A DNA stretch of 64,000 nt from Crocodylus rhombifer (Eukaryota > Chordata > Crocodylia > Crocodylidae). This document shows positions 22,222 to 33,720 of the stretch, piece after piece. The position numbers and the translations under genes are program-made. A model generated the notes under the pieces. It did not search any database. It was not told where the DNA came from and saw only the letters and a list, made by a program, of their open reading frames with translations. Position 1 is the stretch's first letter. Each line of letters opens with the position of its first letter. Where the stretch lies: the NCBI GenBank assembly GCA_038503035.1, contig JAVSML010001079.1:124001-188000 (forward strand), given 5' to 3'.

Positions 22222-23389
22222 GGCTAGGGACGGACATTGCACATGAACTGGTTTAACTGATCAATAACTGGTTAAAACCTGTAACAGAATGTAAGTTCTG
22301 TTCACATAAACCAGTTTGAAAATCACTGAAACTGGTTTAAGGTAAACCTGGTTGAATGGAGTATAAGACTTAACTGATTTGTGTCAAACCAGTTTATGCA
22401 GTGCCTGCCCCAGACCCCTTGCTGGTTTAAGTTAAACTAGACTCCCCTAGCATCCTGGCATGCTCTTGGGGCTGGGCTCTGCTCCACAGCAGAGCTGACC
22501 CATCCCCTTTGCTCCCTAGGCAGAGCTCTGGCGTAGACTGCAGGCACAGCAGCATCTGCCTGGCTTCCCCTTGCCTTACCCCGCACCTTGCTGCTCATTG
22601 CTCAAGCAGGAATCCCTTCCTCCCTTCCTCCTGTCTCCCACAGCACAGACCCCAGCTCCACAGACCCTAGGCATGTGGTATGCTAGCTAATGCTGAGAGG
22701 CATCTGGGTGTGTCTCCAATTTCACTAGGACAGGCAGACAGAACAGTGACCAGTTAGGGGTTTTTGCAGCTAATCAACAGGTCAGCTAGTAATGTCCCTC
22801 TTTGGGAAAAGCTGTTCAAGAGCTTGAACTTTCCTGTCCAGAGCAGGGGGGGGCTGGACCCAATGATCTCATGAGATTCCTTCCAGCCCTAAACTTCTGT
22901 GAATCTGTAATGGAGAGAGGATATTGTTTTGCTGTTATCAGCCCCCTTGCTTGCTTGCTGCCTTGCTGTAGACAGTATAAAGAAGAAGGGACAAAGATGG
23001 AAAAGCTCCGTATCAGCAAGAGTTGCATGCACTGCACCCCACACTCCCCCTGCCTCCGAGTGCTAGCCCAGGGCTTGGGTCTGGCAACACTCCTGCCCCT
23101 TGAGTGGGGGAAAAGCTTCAGATGGTGCAGGCAGACTTCCCTAATCAGAATGTCCTGCCTAGACCTGGACACCCCCCACCCCCTCCACTCAGCCTTGTGG
23201 AAGGGAAGGGAGGGCTGCTCTAGCACCCCTCAGCTTCTAGCCTGAGTCACTGCATGCATGTGCATGAATTTCCTCAGTCCAGGGAGAATGTCTATTCGGT
23301 TACAAACCAGTTCAGCCTAGCCAGGTTAAACTAAATTGCAAAGGTTGAATCAATTCACACTCAGGTTTTTTGAATGTCTGTCCCTAGCC
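22222..23389 (+). mobile_element. Three-copy repeat family, copy 2, with nested CR1
   Basis: Left end GGCTAGGGACGGACATTGCA and right end GTCTGTCCCTAGCC are the best-preserved terminal inverted repeats of the family. The flanks share CCTG (22218-22221 and 23390-23393), but no common duplication length is seen among the copies. Subterminal AACTGGTTTAA and AAACCAGTTTAT are repeated. The centre differs from copies 1 and 3: the ACTACAAATCCCAG units are not recognisable and a CR1 3' end is inserted at 22795-22912. The 147- and 136-codon frames that overlap on opposite strands here are chance frames. Confidence 0.75.
22795..22912 (+). mobile_element. CR1 LINE 3' end nested in copy 2
   Basis: GGGCTGGACCCAATGATCTC and ATGAGATTCCTTCCAGCCCT, then TTCTGTGAATCTGTA, are CR1 3' UTR sequence. 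Its position inside the repeat means that the CR1 insertion followed the repeat insertion at this site, unless it was already part of the repeat before transposition. Confidence 0.8.
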
Positions 23390-24445
23390 CCTGTCCTACA
23401 TTCACACAAAGTATTCAAGGCAGTTTATGCAGACTACTTTGCTGCTGGGCATCAATGTTATGAATGTCAAAATATCATCTCCTCACTAGTTAGTGAACAG
23501 CAAATTGCAGGCTTTATTTATTTATTTATTCATTCATATTCTTAGCTGGCATCCACAAGTCTCTGATATGCTTTGCAGACATGATACAATTCAAGTGAGC
23601 AAGATTGAACATGTAGAAGGTAATCAGATACCATGGTGATAGACACAGCCTAGGAATCTGGACCAGGAATGGTTAAGAGAAACAATCTGTCTCTGTATTC
23701 CTTAGAGGCAATACCATGCTCATCCTGTCTGTGCTTATGGTTGGTCCAGGCAGGGTCAGTTTCTGCCATTACAGTGCAATGTTGATTTATTATTCTTTGT
23801 GGCAGTCCACTTAATATTGTAAATAATACTTAGGATCTGGAGTTTTCTGACCAGTAAGCATTACACCATTAGTTTGTTAGTTCTTTCGCTCCTCAAGTCT
23901 CCCCAAACAGCTGCATCCTGTAGGAAGTTCATCACTTCTCCTGGGTTGGATCCTACAATGAAAAGAGAGGGCCCAACTGGCTTGGTGTCATTTTAGCACA
24001 TATATTTTATATGCTGAAATCCCACAATAATACATAAGACTGAGGGATTCCCTCAAAGGCAAGAAATGTTTGTGTCTTCTAAATTCCCTTAAATGGAATT
24101 GTTCCATGTTAAGATAATTGGTTTGCTTGAGCACCCCAAGCTCAGGGGCTGACCAAAATCAGAAAGTCTTTTTGGTTAGAGATGTCCATGAGATTTTTGG
24201 CACTTCCTGCTTCTGATCAGACTGCAAAGGTGGTAAACCCAGATATTCTTGTATTCTGATTCATTTTCAAGCTGCTGGAAGGGGCACTTGCAGATGAAGG
24301 TGAAGGTATAGGTCAGGGCTTAGTTTATTAGTACTGTTCTTCCATCTCTCATATCAGATATTTAATTATTGAGTTATTCATGACAAATGCAGCAAGTAAC
24401 TTCTGAGAGATCCTGTGAGGCAAAACTGATTTAATTTCCTTTAAT
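23390..24445. other. Unique non-coding DNA
   Basis: A short TTTA repeat lies at about 23516-23530; nothing else is recognised. Confidence 0.4.
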
Positions 24446-25940
24446 ACATGGCCTGGATGGAATGGACCCAAGAGTGCTAAAAGAGATGGCTGACATAATA
24501 GCATCAATGATGAGGATATTTGAGAACTTGTGGCACTCAGAAGAGGTTCCAGAAAATTGGAAAGAAGCCAATGTGGTGCCTATTTTCAAGGTAAGAAGGA
24601 AGGAAGATCCAGGGAACTACAAGCCAATCACTTTGACCTTAATCCTGGAAAGATCTTGGAAAAAATCATCAAAGAATCCATCAACAACAGGATAATGGAA
24701 GGCAACGTTCTGAGAGATAGCCAACATGGCTTTGTTCCTGGTAGGTCTTGCCTGACCAACCTCATTTCCTTCTATGACCAGGTGATACAGCACCTGGAGA
24801 AGGGAGAAGAGATTGATGTAACATATTTAGATTTTAAAAAAGCCTTTGACTTGGTCTTGCATTATGTCCTCACAGTAAAATTGGGGAACTGTGGCCTCAA
24901 TAACCTTACAGTCTGATGGCTGGGGAACTGGTTCCGTGGTTGGACCCAGAGAGTGATAGTTAATGGAACCAAGTCAACATGGCTCATGGTGACCAGTGGC
25001 GTCCCCCAGGGTTCAGTACTCTTTAATATATTCATAAATGATCTGGATTCAGTTGTCAGAGGCAGACTGGCTAAGTTTACAGATAACACCAAATTATGGG
25101 GAACTGCAGTTATGGTAGAGGATAGGCTGGCAATTCAGGGCAACCTGGACAGGATTGTAAGGTGGGCAGATAAAAATCTGATGACATTAAATACAGAGAA
25201 ATTCAAGGTGCTCCACCTTGGGAGAAAGAACCCACATCATACTTATAGGCTCAGCTGTGCTACGCTCACTAGCATCACAACTGCAAGAGACATGAGTGTC
25301 ATGATTGATCGCAAGATGAACATGAGGCACCATTGCAATGCCAAAGATGACAAAGCAAATAATACTCTGGCTTGCATTTACCGATGCATCTCAAGCAAGA
25401 CCCAAGAAATCTTTCTTTCGCTTTACTCAGCCTTGGTGAAGCTGATGCTGGAGTACTGTATCCAGTTCTGGGCTCCACACTTTGGAAGGGATGTGAAGAA
25501 GCTTGAGAGAGTCCAGAGGAGAGCCACACACAAGGCTTATGAGGAGCAGCTGAGAGGCATGGGAGTCTTCAGCCTAGAGAAGAGAAGGCTCTAGGGGGAC
25601 TTGGTGGCAGCTTCTAAGTATATAAGGGGTGTGCATCAGGAACTGGGAGAACATTTGGTACTCCAAGGGGAGAAAAGGTCTAATGGTCACAAATTGCTAG
25701 AAGACCGTTTCAGACTGGACATAAGGTAAACCTCTTTACTGTCTGAATTTCCAGAGTCTGGAATAGACTCCCCCCCCAGAAATGGTGCAAGCACATACTC
25801 TGGATACCTTTTAAGAAATGCCTGGATGCTTATCTTCCTGGGGTGATCTCACGCCATCTGACTTCCTGCCCTTTGGGCAGGGGGTGGACCCGATGATCTT
25901 GTGAGGTCCCTTTCAGCCCTAATGTCTATGAAATCTATGG
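24446..25940 (+). mobile_element. CR1 LINE, 5'-truncated, with most of the RT
   Basis: The element starts abruptly within the reverse transcriptase (GLDGMDPRVLKE) and runs to a CR1 3' UTR (GTGGACCCGATGATCTTGTG, GTCCCTTTCAGCCCT) ending near 25940 in ATGAAATCTATGG. Truncation at the 5' side is the usual result of target-primed reverse transcription. Frameshifts and stops separate three coding blocks. Confidence 0.93.
24462..25594 (+). pseudogene. CR1 reverse transcriptase pseudogene
   Basis: Three open blocks (24462-24695, 24530-24916, 24953-25594) cover reverse transcriptase fingers, palm and thumb. Visible motifs: NWKEANVVPIF, DSQHGFVPGRSCLTNL, motif A VTYLDFKKAFDLV, motif B SGVPQGSVLFNIF (with one residue lost relative to PQGSVLGPVLF) and motif C LAKFTDNTKLWG, where FADD has become FTDN so that both metal-binding aspartates are disturbed. 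The C-terminal LEYCIQFWAPHFGRDVKKLE block is well kept. Non-functional. Confidence 0.9.
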
Positions 25941-26229
25941 TTCTGGGATGGGAGGCTTGTTCAGGCTGCCAAAAGTGGGTATCCCAAGAAATGGCAAGGG
26001 ATACTAAGACATGTTCTAAAACATGATCACTAGAGATGTACCCGAACCAAAACAGAAGACCCAAGCACATCCAAACTTTGCAATTCACTCTTAGTCTCAT
26101 GATCACTTTAAGTTCAGCAGAGACTATGTGCAGTCATCTAAGGGCTGACTTGCTGGACAGCTCCACACAGCAGCTGAGACTAGAAGCAGCAGGGTTGGTA
26201 GTTAATAATTATTAGCTACTAAACACTAA
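25941..26229. other. Non-coding spacer
   Basis: Nothing recognised; may include the left margin of the palindromic element that follows. Confidence 0.3.
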
Positions 26230-26977
26230 GGCTTTGCGACGCTTCAGTCCCTGATTTGATTCAATGGAGATTTGGCCTAATTCGGTGGCCAAATCTGAAT
26301 CAAATCAGGAGACCCTTTAATCTCTTTGAATTGAATTGGAACCCTCTGAATTGATTCAGAGAGATTCGGAAAGCTTTGGGGATTCAGAAAGTACCGGGCG
26401 GCTTATGAATGCTACAATGCTGGGACAGATGGAGTGTCCCACAGGAGCACGGGGGGTCCCCAGTGTGCTTGGCAGCAGACCCGGAAGGTGACCAGAAACA
26501 CTTCTGGTCCACTTCTGGGTCTGCCAAGGAGCACGCCGGGGGGCCCTCCTGAACCCCCCTGGCTCAGTGACTGGTGCCTCCTGGGTCTGGGGGAGTGTCC
26601 GGGGTCTCCCCACAGCTGATTGCTGAGCCTGGGGGACACAGGGGAGGGGGGACATACATGCACTCCCCGGCAGACCTGGAAGTGAACTGGAAGTATTTCC
26701 GATCCACTTCTGAGTTCGCCGCCAAGCACAAGGGGGGCCCTCCCATGCTCCTATGGGACACTCCATGCCCTCCAGCATTGCAGCATTCATAAGTTGCATC
26801 TGGTACCTCAAGGTATGTAGAAAAAACATTTAAAGCTTTATCTATGGCTGAATTGCTGATTCTTTGAATCTTCAGATTTGGATTCGGCCGAATTGAATCG
26901 GGGACAGTGATCCGAATCAATGAATTGAATCGCTGTCCCTGATTCCGGCCGAATCTGAATTCAAATTGCCCACCCTT
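26230..26977. mobile_element. Large palindromic DNA element
   Basis: The central part is a long inverted repeat: 26402-26545 (CTTATGAATGCTACAATGCT, GGAGTGTCCCACAGGAGCAC, TGTGCTTGGC) pairs with about 26650-26793 (GGGACACTCC, AGCATTGCAGCATTCATAAG). The pairs CTTATGAATGC (26402) with GCATTCATAAG (to 26793) and GGAGTGTCCC with GGGACACTCC share the same symmetry centre near 26597. Outer AAAGCTTT blocks (26370, 26832) and GATTCGGCCGAATT-type motifs extend the symmetry to both ends. The right end is CAAATTGCCCACCCTTACTG. Frames of 105 to 157 codons, rich in Pro, Gly and Ser, occur on both strands and reflect GC-rich symmetry, not genes. Confidence 0.7.
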
Positions 26978-27187
26978 ACTGAGCACCTGTAAGCTTAGGG
27001 TTTATAGTATCTGACTGGTCATTTTCCTTCTGTAGAATTTCCCCTGTCATGTCTATTGTCTTACAGCAATATGAAAAATGAAGTTTCTATTTATAGTGAA
27101 ATTTGTTTTGATGGCCTCCTGCTTCTCCCAAAATTGTTTAAATCAAAACTTTAAATGCAAAAACTATGTTGTACCTGTTTCCCAAAA

Positions 27188-27190
<3 letters not shown>
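26978..27190. other. Non-coding spacer
   Basis: Nothing recognised. Confidence 0.3.

Positions 27191-27230
<40 letters not shown>
27191..27230. repeat. (CT)20 microsatellite
   Basis: Uninterrupted CT dinucleotide repeat of 20 units. Its Leu/Ser or Arg/Glu translations account for the frames across it. Confidence 0.98.
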
Positions 27231-27233
<3 letters not shown>

Positions 27234-28084
27234 TATAATAATTATTTTGTGGTTGAAAGGGTTTTTTTTGTAGTTGTTAAAATCGGAAGAACTTAAAATT
27301 TGGAAGGAAATTTTTTCTGTGAATTTTTTTAGGTTTAAAAGACAACTTTGCTTTGGGGGGAGGGGGCGGGAGAAGGGGTGGAGGAGGAGGAGAATTTCAG
27401 TGGAAACCTTTTGACCAGCCATCAGGTTCTATAACTTTTAGCTCAGCCTCCAAATCAAATGATTCCCTTTTGCTGTCCCCTTACCAGTCACATTCTAATG
27501 AAAAATAAATCACCAACAAAGGCTCATTTCCTTTCCCTGGCATACTTAAAGTCTTTTATTCTCACTGATTGACTGTCTGAGATCGTATATCTTCTCCTAT
27601 AAAACATTAGATGTACTATTTACATTTTTCCCTATGATCCCCCTTGACTGATGTCAGATAAAGTAACAGGAACAAAATAAACTTAAACTTAAAGGAAAAA
27701 AAATCTCTTAATGTCTCCTCTTAGAGGCAGAGTTTTTTTTCCTTTTGGGGGGTTAGGTGCTCAAAGAACTGTTTTAGCTGCTTCTTCTGCCTCTTTTCTG
27801 TTTCAGATGGAAGCCAGTGGAAATTCTGCCATTGATTTAAAAGGAATAAGGGTCAGTCCTTATGTGTGCAAATCCATCAAATTGCCTAGTGTGCAGCAGT
27901 TTCACTCTTTCCTGGGTGCCATTCAAACCCATCAACAAGCAAAATGAATCTGTGCGGCCACACTGTACACTTCAAAATCTCTCACTGTTACCCAAATGTC
28001 AGAACTGATTGTAGGTGCATAAATGGAATGATGCCAACTCACTTCTTGAGCTTTGCTGGTTCCTCAAGGCTTTTGGGATTAAGA

Positions 28085-28086
<2 letters not shown>
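27231..28086. other. Non-coding DNA
   Basis: No gene or repeat recognised apart from a G-rich patch at about 27354-27390. Confidence 0.4.
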
Positions 28087-28130
<44 letters not shown>

Positions 28131-28151
28131 TATATGTATGTATATGTATAT
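28087..28151. repeat. (TG)17 passing into TATATG repeats
   Basis: TG dinucleotides at 28087-28120 are followed by TATATATG/TATG units, a compound microsatellite. Confidence 0.95.
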
Positions 28152-30961
28152 AAAAACAGATCTTACTATATATAACAGATATATGTATGTAGTTATCAGT
28201 GTAGGGGGATGCTGTTCTGACTATGCTCAGAGTAGCAAGGAACCATTTTTACATTAGCTGTTTCCAGAGTTGAACTGTGCTTCGAGCCATCTTTCTTCTC
28301 AGGTGTTCCAAGGTATACTTGCCACTCAGACAGGATACAACTTCCGAGAATGATATCGGACCTTCAGCCAATGACAGCAGATATGCCATTGGTTTATACC
28401 AGATTCCTGAAAGCAATTTGCCTACAATACATTGTGTTAGTTAGACCTTGTGCTGATCCAGAAGGCTACTCTGAGATTTAAACTGTTGCAGTTCAAAGGC
28501 TAATCAGCAATCCTTCCTTTAAGGAAATGTATCAAAACCTTCAGACCTTTCTTTTGACTGCATCAACTCCCACAATTTTCAGAAGGGTCTGGCTCACTTT
28601 TATCTGTTCTGAGCAAGCCCATTTGCTATCTCAGTCAGTGAACTGTTCAGTTAGTGTCAGGAATAAAATGTGAAAGGAAAAAAGCATTCGGTTCCTGTCA
28701 GGTAGATGAAAACTTAGTTTCTTTCCTCTTTTTTTCTGTCTCCTGGAGAACAAGCTGTATGTGGAAGGTGACCTTTCCCCTCTTCCCTCCCCACCTGAGC
28801 TGAAAGAAATTCAGATGACACATCTAGTGACAGATAGATACAAGCATGAGCAAATTGTGCTTGAACTTGCTCCAGAGAAAATTGTTACAAGGCGGGCACA
28901 CAGATTTGGCAGCATTAGGGAAAGCACAGATCATAGTCAAATGTTTGTGTCATTTGGAAACACCACCAAGAGGGGGCATGGAGGGATGAACAGGTGAGCT
29001 CTAAAGGTTACTGTGGAGGACATAAAATAGGGCTCAAAGTTAGACTTTTGAAGAATGCTTTCCATTTGAGGAAAGTTCAGATGAGATCAGATTAATCTCA
29101 ACAGCCCACAGTTTTGTTTCTTTCATAATTTTATGTGATTAATTTTTTTTAAATGGGGCAGTATGGCATCTCTATATTCACAAAAGCTTTTCCTGATATA
29201 TGTCTAGACAGAGGAGAAGGTGTACTTTAAATGCAGTGCAGGGTAGCATCCTGAATCATAGCAGCTACTCCAGAGATTTTGCTGGTAGAACTTGTCCCCA
29301 CTCTGAGAACTGAGGATAAAAGATTGAACTGGATTCTGATCTTGATTGCAATGGTGTAAATCTAATAGGTTGAAAGTACTTGGAATTAGACATATTCTGA
29401 ATGTATACCTGTTTGAAATGAAGTGCTAGCCAAGCATTGTGGTCAATGTAATATATGCAATCTAAGAGCATGAAAGAAAAGTATTGAATCTAGGGTGAAT
29501 CACAGTCCCATTGAAGTCTATGGGAAAATTCCAATTGATTCAGCTGAATCATTGGCAAAAACTGAACTAAGCTATGACTTTTTCAGAATTGTGAGCAATG
29601 TTTTCCAATCACGATCTAAAACTGGAGTCCATGCTCCCTTAGTTATATGATTGTACAGGCAAATGAGGTAGATAGAAGTGCAGATACTTATAATTCAACT
29701 TGCAAGTCATTTTCTGGGCACAAAACTACAGATCTGCATGCTGTGTGGAAGGCGACAACAAATTTCACTCCCCCAAAAAGAAATGCACATCACAGCCCTT
29801 TGAAAAATGTTTCTAGATCTATCAAAATAGCATCTCCAATTTAAACTACTGTATGGGGCTGAATTGGTTAGTTCATAATATGGGTTTAGGTGTCTTCATT
29901 AATTTATGTGAAGCAGGCCATTGATTTCAGATTCAGGTTCCATCATGGTAAAAGATACCTCTCCATCACATGGCCTTAAAGAGGTGGGAGTTTACAGTGC
30001 ATTGCAATGCTTCGTCATTCCTTCAAGATGTTCTAGGTAAGTAGGAAGGAACAGCTCTGCTCCTTACAACAAACAGCTCTTAGCCATTTAGAAAGTAGAC
30101 TCTGCAACCAAAGGGACAGCAAGGAATGCATGAGCTTGGCATGCAGCCACTTTCAAGGACTGTCTCAGAGTCAGCCTGTGATGCACAGGCTGAGACAAAT
30201 GAAACCTACAGGATTGTCATGCAATTATCTTGTATGCCAAACTCATTATGGGCAAATCACATATTGCTTCAGTCTCCCTGAGGTGTGCGCCAGTCTGGTA
30301 ATTAATAATTCTGGGCCAAATTCAGATTGAGCATAAGCAGGTGCAACTCCAGTGAAATCAATTTATTACACCAGGATCCAGATCTTTTGCCATGCCAATG
30401 CATTCTTTCAAGCCAGCATTATGCCCCAGGGCCACCAAAATTTCTTCTTCCTAAATTGTAATTTAGAGTGAACTTAAAGCTACTCTGAATTACACCCAAA
30501 TCAATGGCCTCTGAAAGATGGCTCTGCAGCTTGCTAGAGCTGTGTGCTCTAGTTGCATTCTCTCCTGCACAAGGCACATTTTTATACTACTTAGGGGATA
30601 CTTAGCTGGATATCTAAACTATATTTTAGTGCCCTTTATGATCCTAGAATTATGGAAAGATACCAGGAAGAGAGCTAGGTTCCAGGCCTAGAGCTGAATT
30701 TGATTTTATAACTTTAGTAATAAAAGCAGTAAATCCTCACCATAGTAAACTTTCTGTTGAACAAAGAAATTTGGCAACATTTTGAGCTTCCTTCCCTGAT
30801 GATGTTAGCTGTTCTTGGGAATCCCCTGTGTTATTTAGGACCCTATTCTGTAGTTTGGTCTTGGCATGTAGTTAAAAGTCTATTTACAAATGCTCAGGTA
30901 TATACTAATCCATGGCCTGGTTCAACATCCAAGGGCCAGACTCTTGTTAAGAGCTGATATT
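28152..30961. other. Unique non-coding DNA with one exon-like segment
   Basis: No dispersed repeat recognised. The segment 28749-28994 has an exon-like shape (see findings). Around 30225-30300, CTCATTATGGGCAAATCACA and GCTTCAGTCTCCCTGAGG weakly resemble MIR core sequence. Confidence 0.4.
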
Positions 30962-31148
30962 TCATAGATTTCATAGATATTATGGCTGGAAGGGACCTCG
31001 GAAGATCATTGAGTCCAGCCCTCTACCCCAGGGGCAGAAAGTCAGCTGGGGTTGCAGGATCCCAGCAAGATAAACGTCCATTTGACTCTTAAAGGAATCC
31101 AGAGTAGGTGCTTGCACCACCTCTGGCGGCAGTCTGTTCCAGGATATG
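30962..31148 (-). mobile_element. CR1 LINE 3' end
   Basis: The plus strand starts with TTCATAGATTTCATAGATAT (the CR1 terminal short repeat, antisense), followed by GGCTGGAAGGGACCTCGGAA and later GCACCACCTCTGGCGGCAGT. This is the 3' UTR plus the last coding part of a 5'-truncated CR1 on the minus strand. Confidence 0.9.
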
Positions 31149-32990
31149 AAAAGTTACAAAAAAGGAAAGTGTTTTTATTGCACAATAGCAAACCATATTA
31201 GTTCTACAAAGCCCAGGAACTATACTGCATAGTCATGTGTGCCATCTACTGATGTTTAATCTATTAACAAAGTATTTAAAGATATGCAAGCATCTTATTT
31301 GTAGAACTGTTCCCTCAGACTGTAATGAGCATAGGGTCAGGCTTTCACATGGGAAGTTTCCATCAGCCCAGTTTCCAGATCTGTTGCTCTCACAACTCAC
31401 TGATGAGGGTGTAGTGTGAACACTGTTGGAACAAGGTCGAGACTGACCCTTTGTGCCTTTTGAATTAAATCAAATGAAAGTAGCTGCCCTTCATTCTGGA
31501 AAATTAATTTCAGCTAGGCTGATAATGTTTAGAATAAATTCTATTTACAAAACTGTCTTGAACGAAGCTGTCTCTGTAACAAGAAGACCAAGTGAAAAGT
31601 CAGCAGCCCTGTTTCACAAAGGTCTCAGACCCAGCTCTGTCACACACAGTAACATGGATGGGATTTCCATTGATAAGAATGATCTGAGACACTGCTCTTT
31701 AATGGCCTATACTAGGCAGCTTGTAGGCTGAACAGGCAGTCCTAAAACCTCTTCCAGAGACAGCAAAATGCACTGAAATGCACATTATGGCCATACAGGC
31801 TTGTTCACAGGGCTTGCCCCAATGGCAGCCTGTAATGGGAAATGACACATTCATGTTGAAAGCCTTAAATGTTCCTTAGGCATATTGACAAAAACTGCGT
31901 GCTGCTCCTTAGGCATGTGAAAGAACATGAAAGAGAACATTTCTTCTCTGCTGATTAAAACCTTTTTATTTCCACAAGAAACTCATGAAAAATTAACCTT
32001 TAGCATTCTAGGCTCTTTTATTTTTTTTTTGCCTCTGCTAAATGTTTTGTCCATTGAAATAAAGTATGGATGATGGATTAATCTATGGACTAACTCAAGG
32101 CAACCAGCTGTGTGGTGGAAAATCTTCCTAGAGGTGAGTTGTATTGACACAATGTGCCCATATTTCATCAGGAGGTCTTCATTCACCTGACACTTATCCT
32201 TCACCCAAGATTAAACTTTTACTAGTGTAGGGCCCCAATAGCTCAAGAAATGGTGGTGCTAAGGAATGGGAGGGGACATCTGCTGTTCAGAGGATTCACT
32301 CCCTAGGGTTTCTTTGGTTTTGCCAAACTCCCTAGAGTTTCTTTTGGCCTGCCATTTTCTAAGTTTTGAACACTGATCCCTCCAGCTAGCTGCAAAAAAC
32401 ACCCAGTAGACCAGCTCTGAACATTTATATCAAAATGAAATAATGACATTTACCACATTTTCCAACCAGGTGTTATTCTAAACTGTATATTTTCATTATT
32501 TCACTGCAGAGCCAGAAAAAGTATGCCACCCTAATGGAATAGATCCCTAATGTTGGTGGTATGAGCACACACTTCAAAAAAGATTCTGTATATAAAATAA
32601 ACACATGTATAACATCCTGAAACCTCTTCTTTCAAATCAAACAAACAAACAAAACAAACAAAAAAACCCATGAAGTTTTTAGTCACTCATTGGTTAGGAA
32701 ATACCAGAATAGAGCTGTCCTTGCTATCTCAACTTGGCTTATGTTCACACATTTATGTATTATGATTCAGTCTTTAATTACAGTTTTTTTTCTATAGGCC
32801 GTATGGCTCACTAAATGAATTGATAGTTAGTTATTGAATATTTCTTTTTATCTTACTCATTCAGTGTGTGGCCCTGGGCCTTATTATAAAATGCACCATC
32901 CAAACTCTGCCATGAATACAGAATTATAATATCAGTTTAATTGTATATGGAATGGTCTAAAGAATGCACAGTTTAGCAGCTAAATGTTAG
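31149..32990. other. Unique non-coding DNA
   Basis: An AAAC-rich tract lies at about 32636-32666. TGCCATCTACTGATG at about 31241-31255 is one mismatch from a CTCF core on the minus strand. No gene recognised. Confidence 0.4.
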
Positions 32991-33720
32991 GGCTAGGGAC
33001 AGGAGTTGCACATAAACTGATTTAAGTTATCAGAAACTGGTTTAAACTTGTAACAGAACAGAAGTTGGCTGAAACTGGTTTAAGATAAAGCTGATTGAAT
33101 GTAGTATCAGACTTAGCTGGTTTGGGTCAAACCAGTTTATGAAACTTCTGTCTCAGACCCCTTCCTGTTTCAAGGTAAATCACAGTCCCCCAGCATCCCA
33201 GCATGCTTTCCAACCCTAGGCTGGGCTGGCCCAGGTGCTCTCTGCTCCAGTAGAGAAGGGTTGGGGAGGGGAGGCAGGGACTGCCCCCCACCCAACTAAA
33301 CTCTGGCTGGGGTCTGAGGTTGGGGAGTTAAACTTCCTTTCCCCTGAGTACAGAGCTGCCCTGCCACATCTAAAACTTACTGCTGGCTATGACTATGGAC
33401 TACAAATCCCAGAGACACCTGGAAGCAGGAAGAGGAAGTGATGAACAACCCTGCACAGTCCTGCTGCTGTGATTCTGGACTGCAAATCCCACAGACTTTG
33501 GGAGCAGGAGGAAGAGGAAGTGAACATACAGCCCATGCTGGCTCTATGCCAGAAAGCTGTGCTGTAGCACTCTTGAGTCACTGCAGGTATGTGGCTGCAT
33601 TTCCTGAATCAAAAGTGAATGCCTGTACAGATGTTTCTCAATTTAATCTCTGCAGTTTACAGTAACCTGCAAAGACTGAATCAGTTCAGCCCCTGGCTTT
33701 TTGACTATCTGTCCTTAGCT
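32991..33720 (+). mobile_element. Three-copy repeat family, copy 3
   Basis: Left end GGCTAGGGACAGGAGTTGCA and right end CTGTCCTTAGCT; same order of blocks as copy 1 over the whole length. It lacks about 35 bp near its left end that copies 1 and 2 share (the CACATAAACCAGTTTTG region). The centre keeps the tandem duplication with GGACTACAAATCCCAG (33397-33412) and GGACTGCAAATCCCA (33477-33491), again 80 bp apart, each followed by AGGAAGAGGAAGTGA-like sequence. No transposase frame. Confidence 0.75.
33397..33412 (+). promoter_or_regulatory. ZNF143/Staf-like motif in copy 3
   Basis: GGACTACAAATCCCAG, identical to the motif at 4511-4526, with a one-base variant 80 bp downstream. The match to the ACTACAANTCCCAG core is exact, but the following ATGC of the full site is absent. 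Confidence 0.45.

Noticed and set aside
22802..23245. 147- and 136-codon frames on opposite strands
   Set aside because: Both cover the transposon copy and its nested CR1 3' UTR; neither has a protein signature.
26356..26986. Overlapping frames of 105, 140 and 157 codons on the minus strand
   Set aside because: They lie in a GC-rich palindrome, overlap in different phases and on both strands, and have no domain signature.
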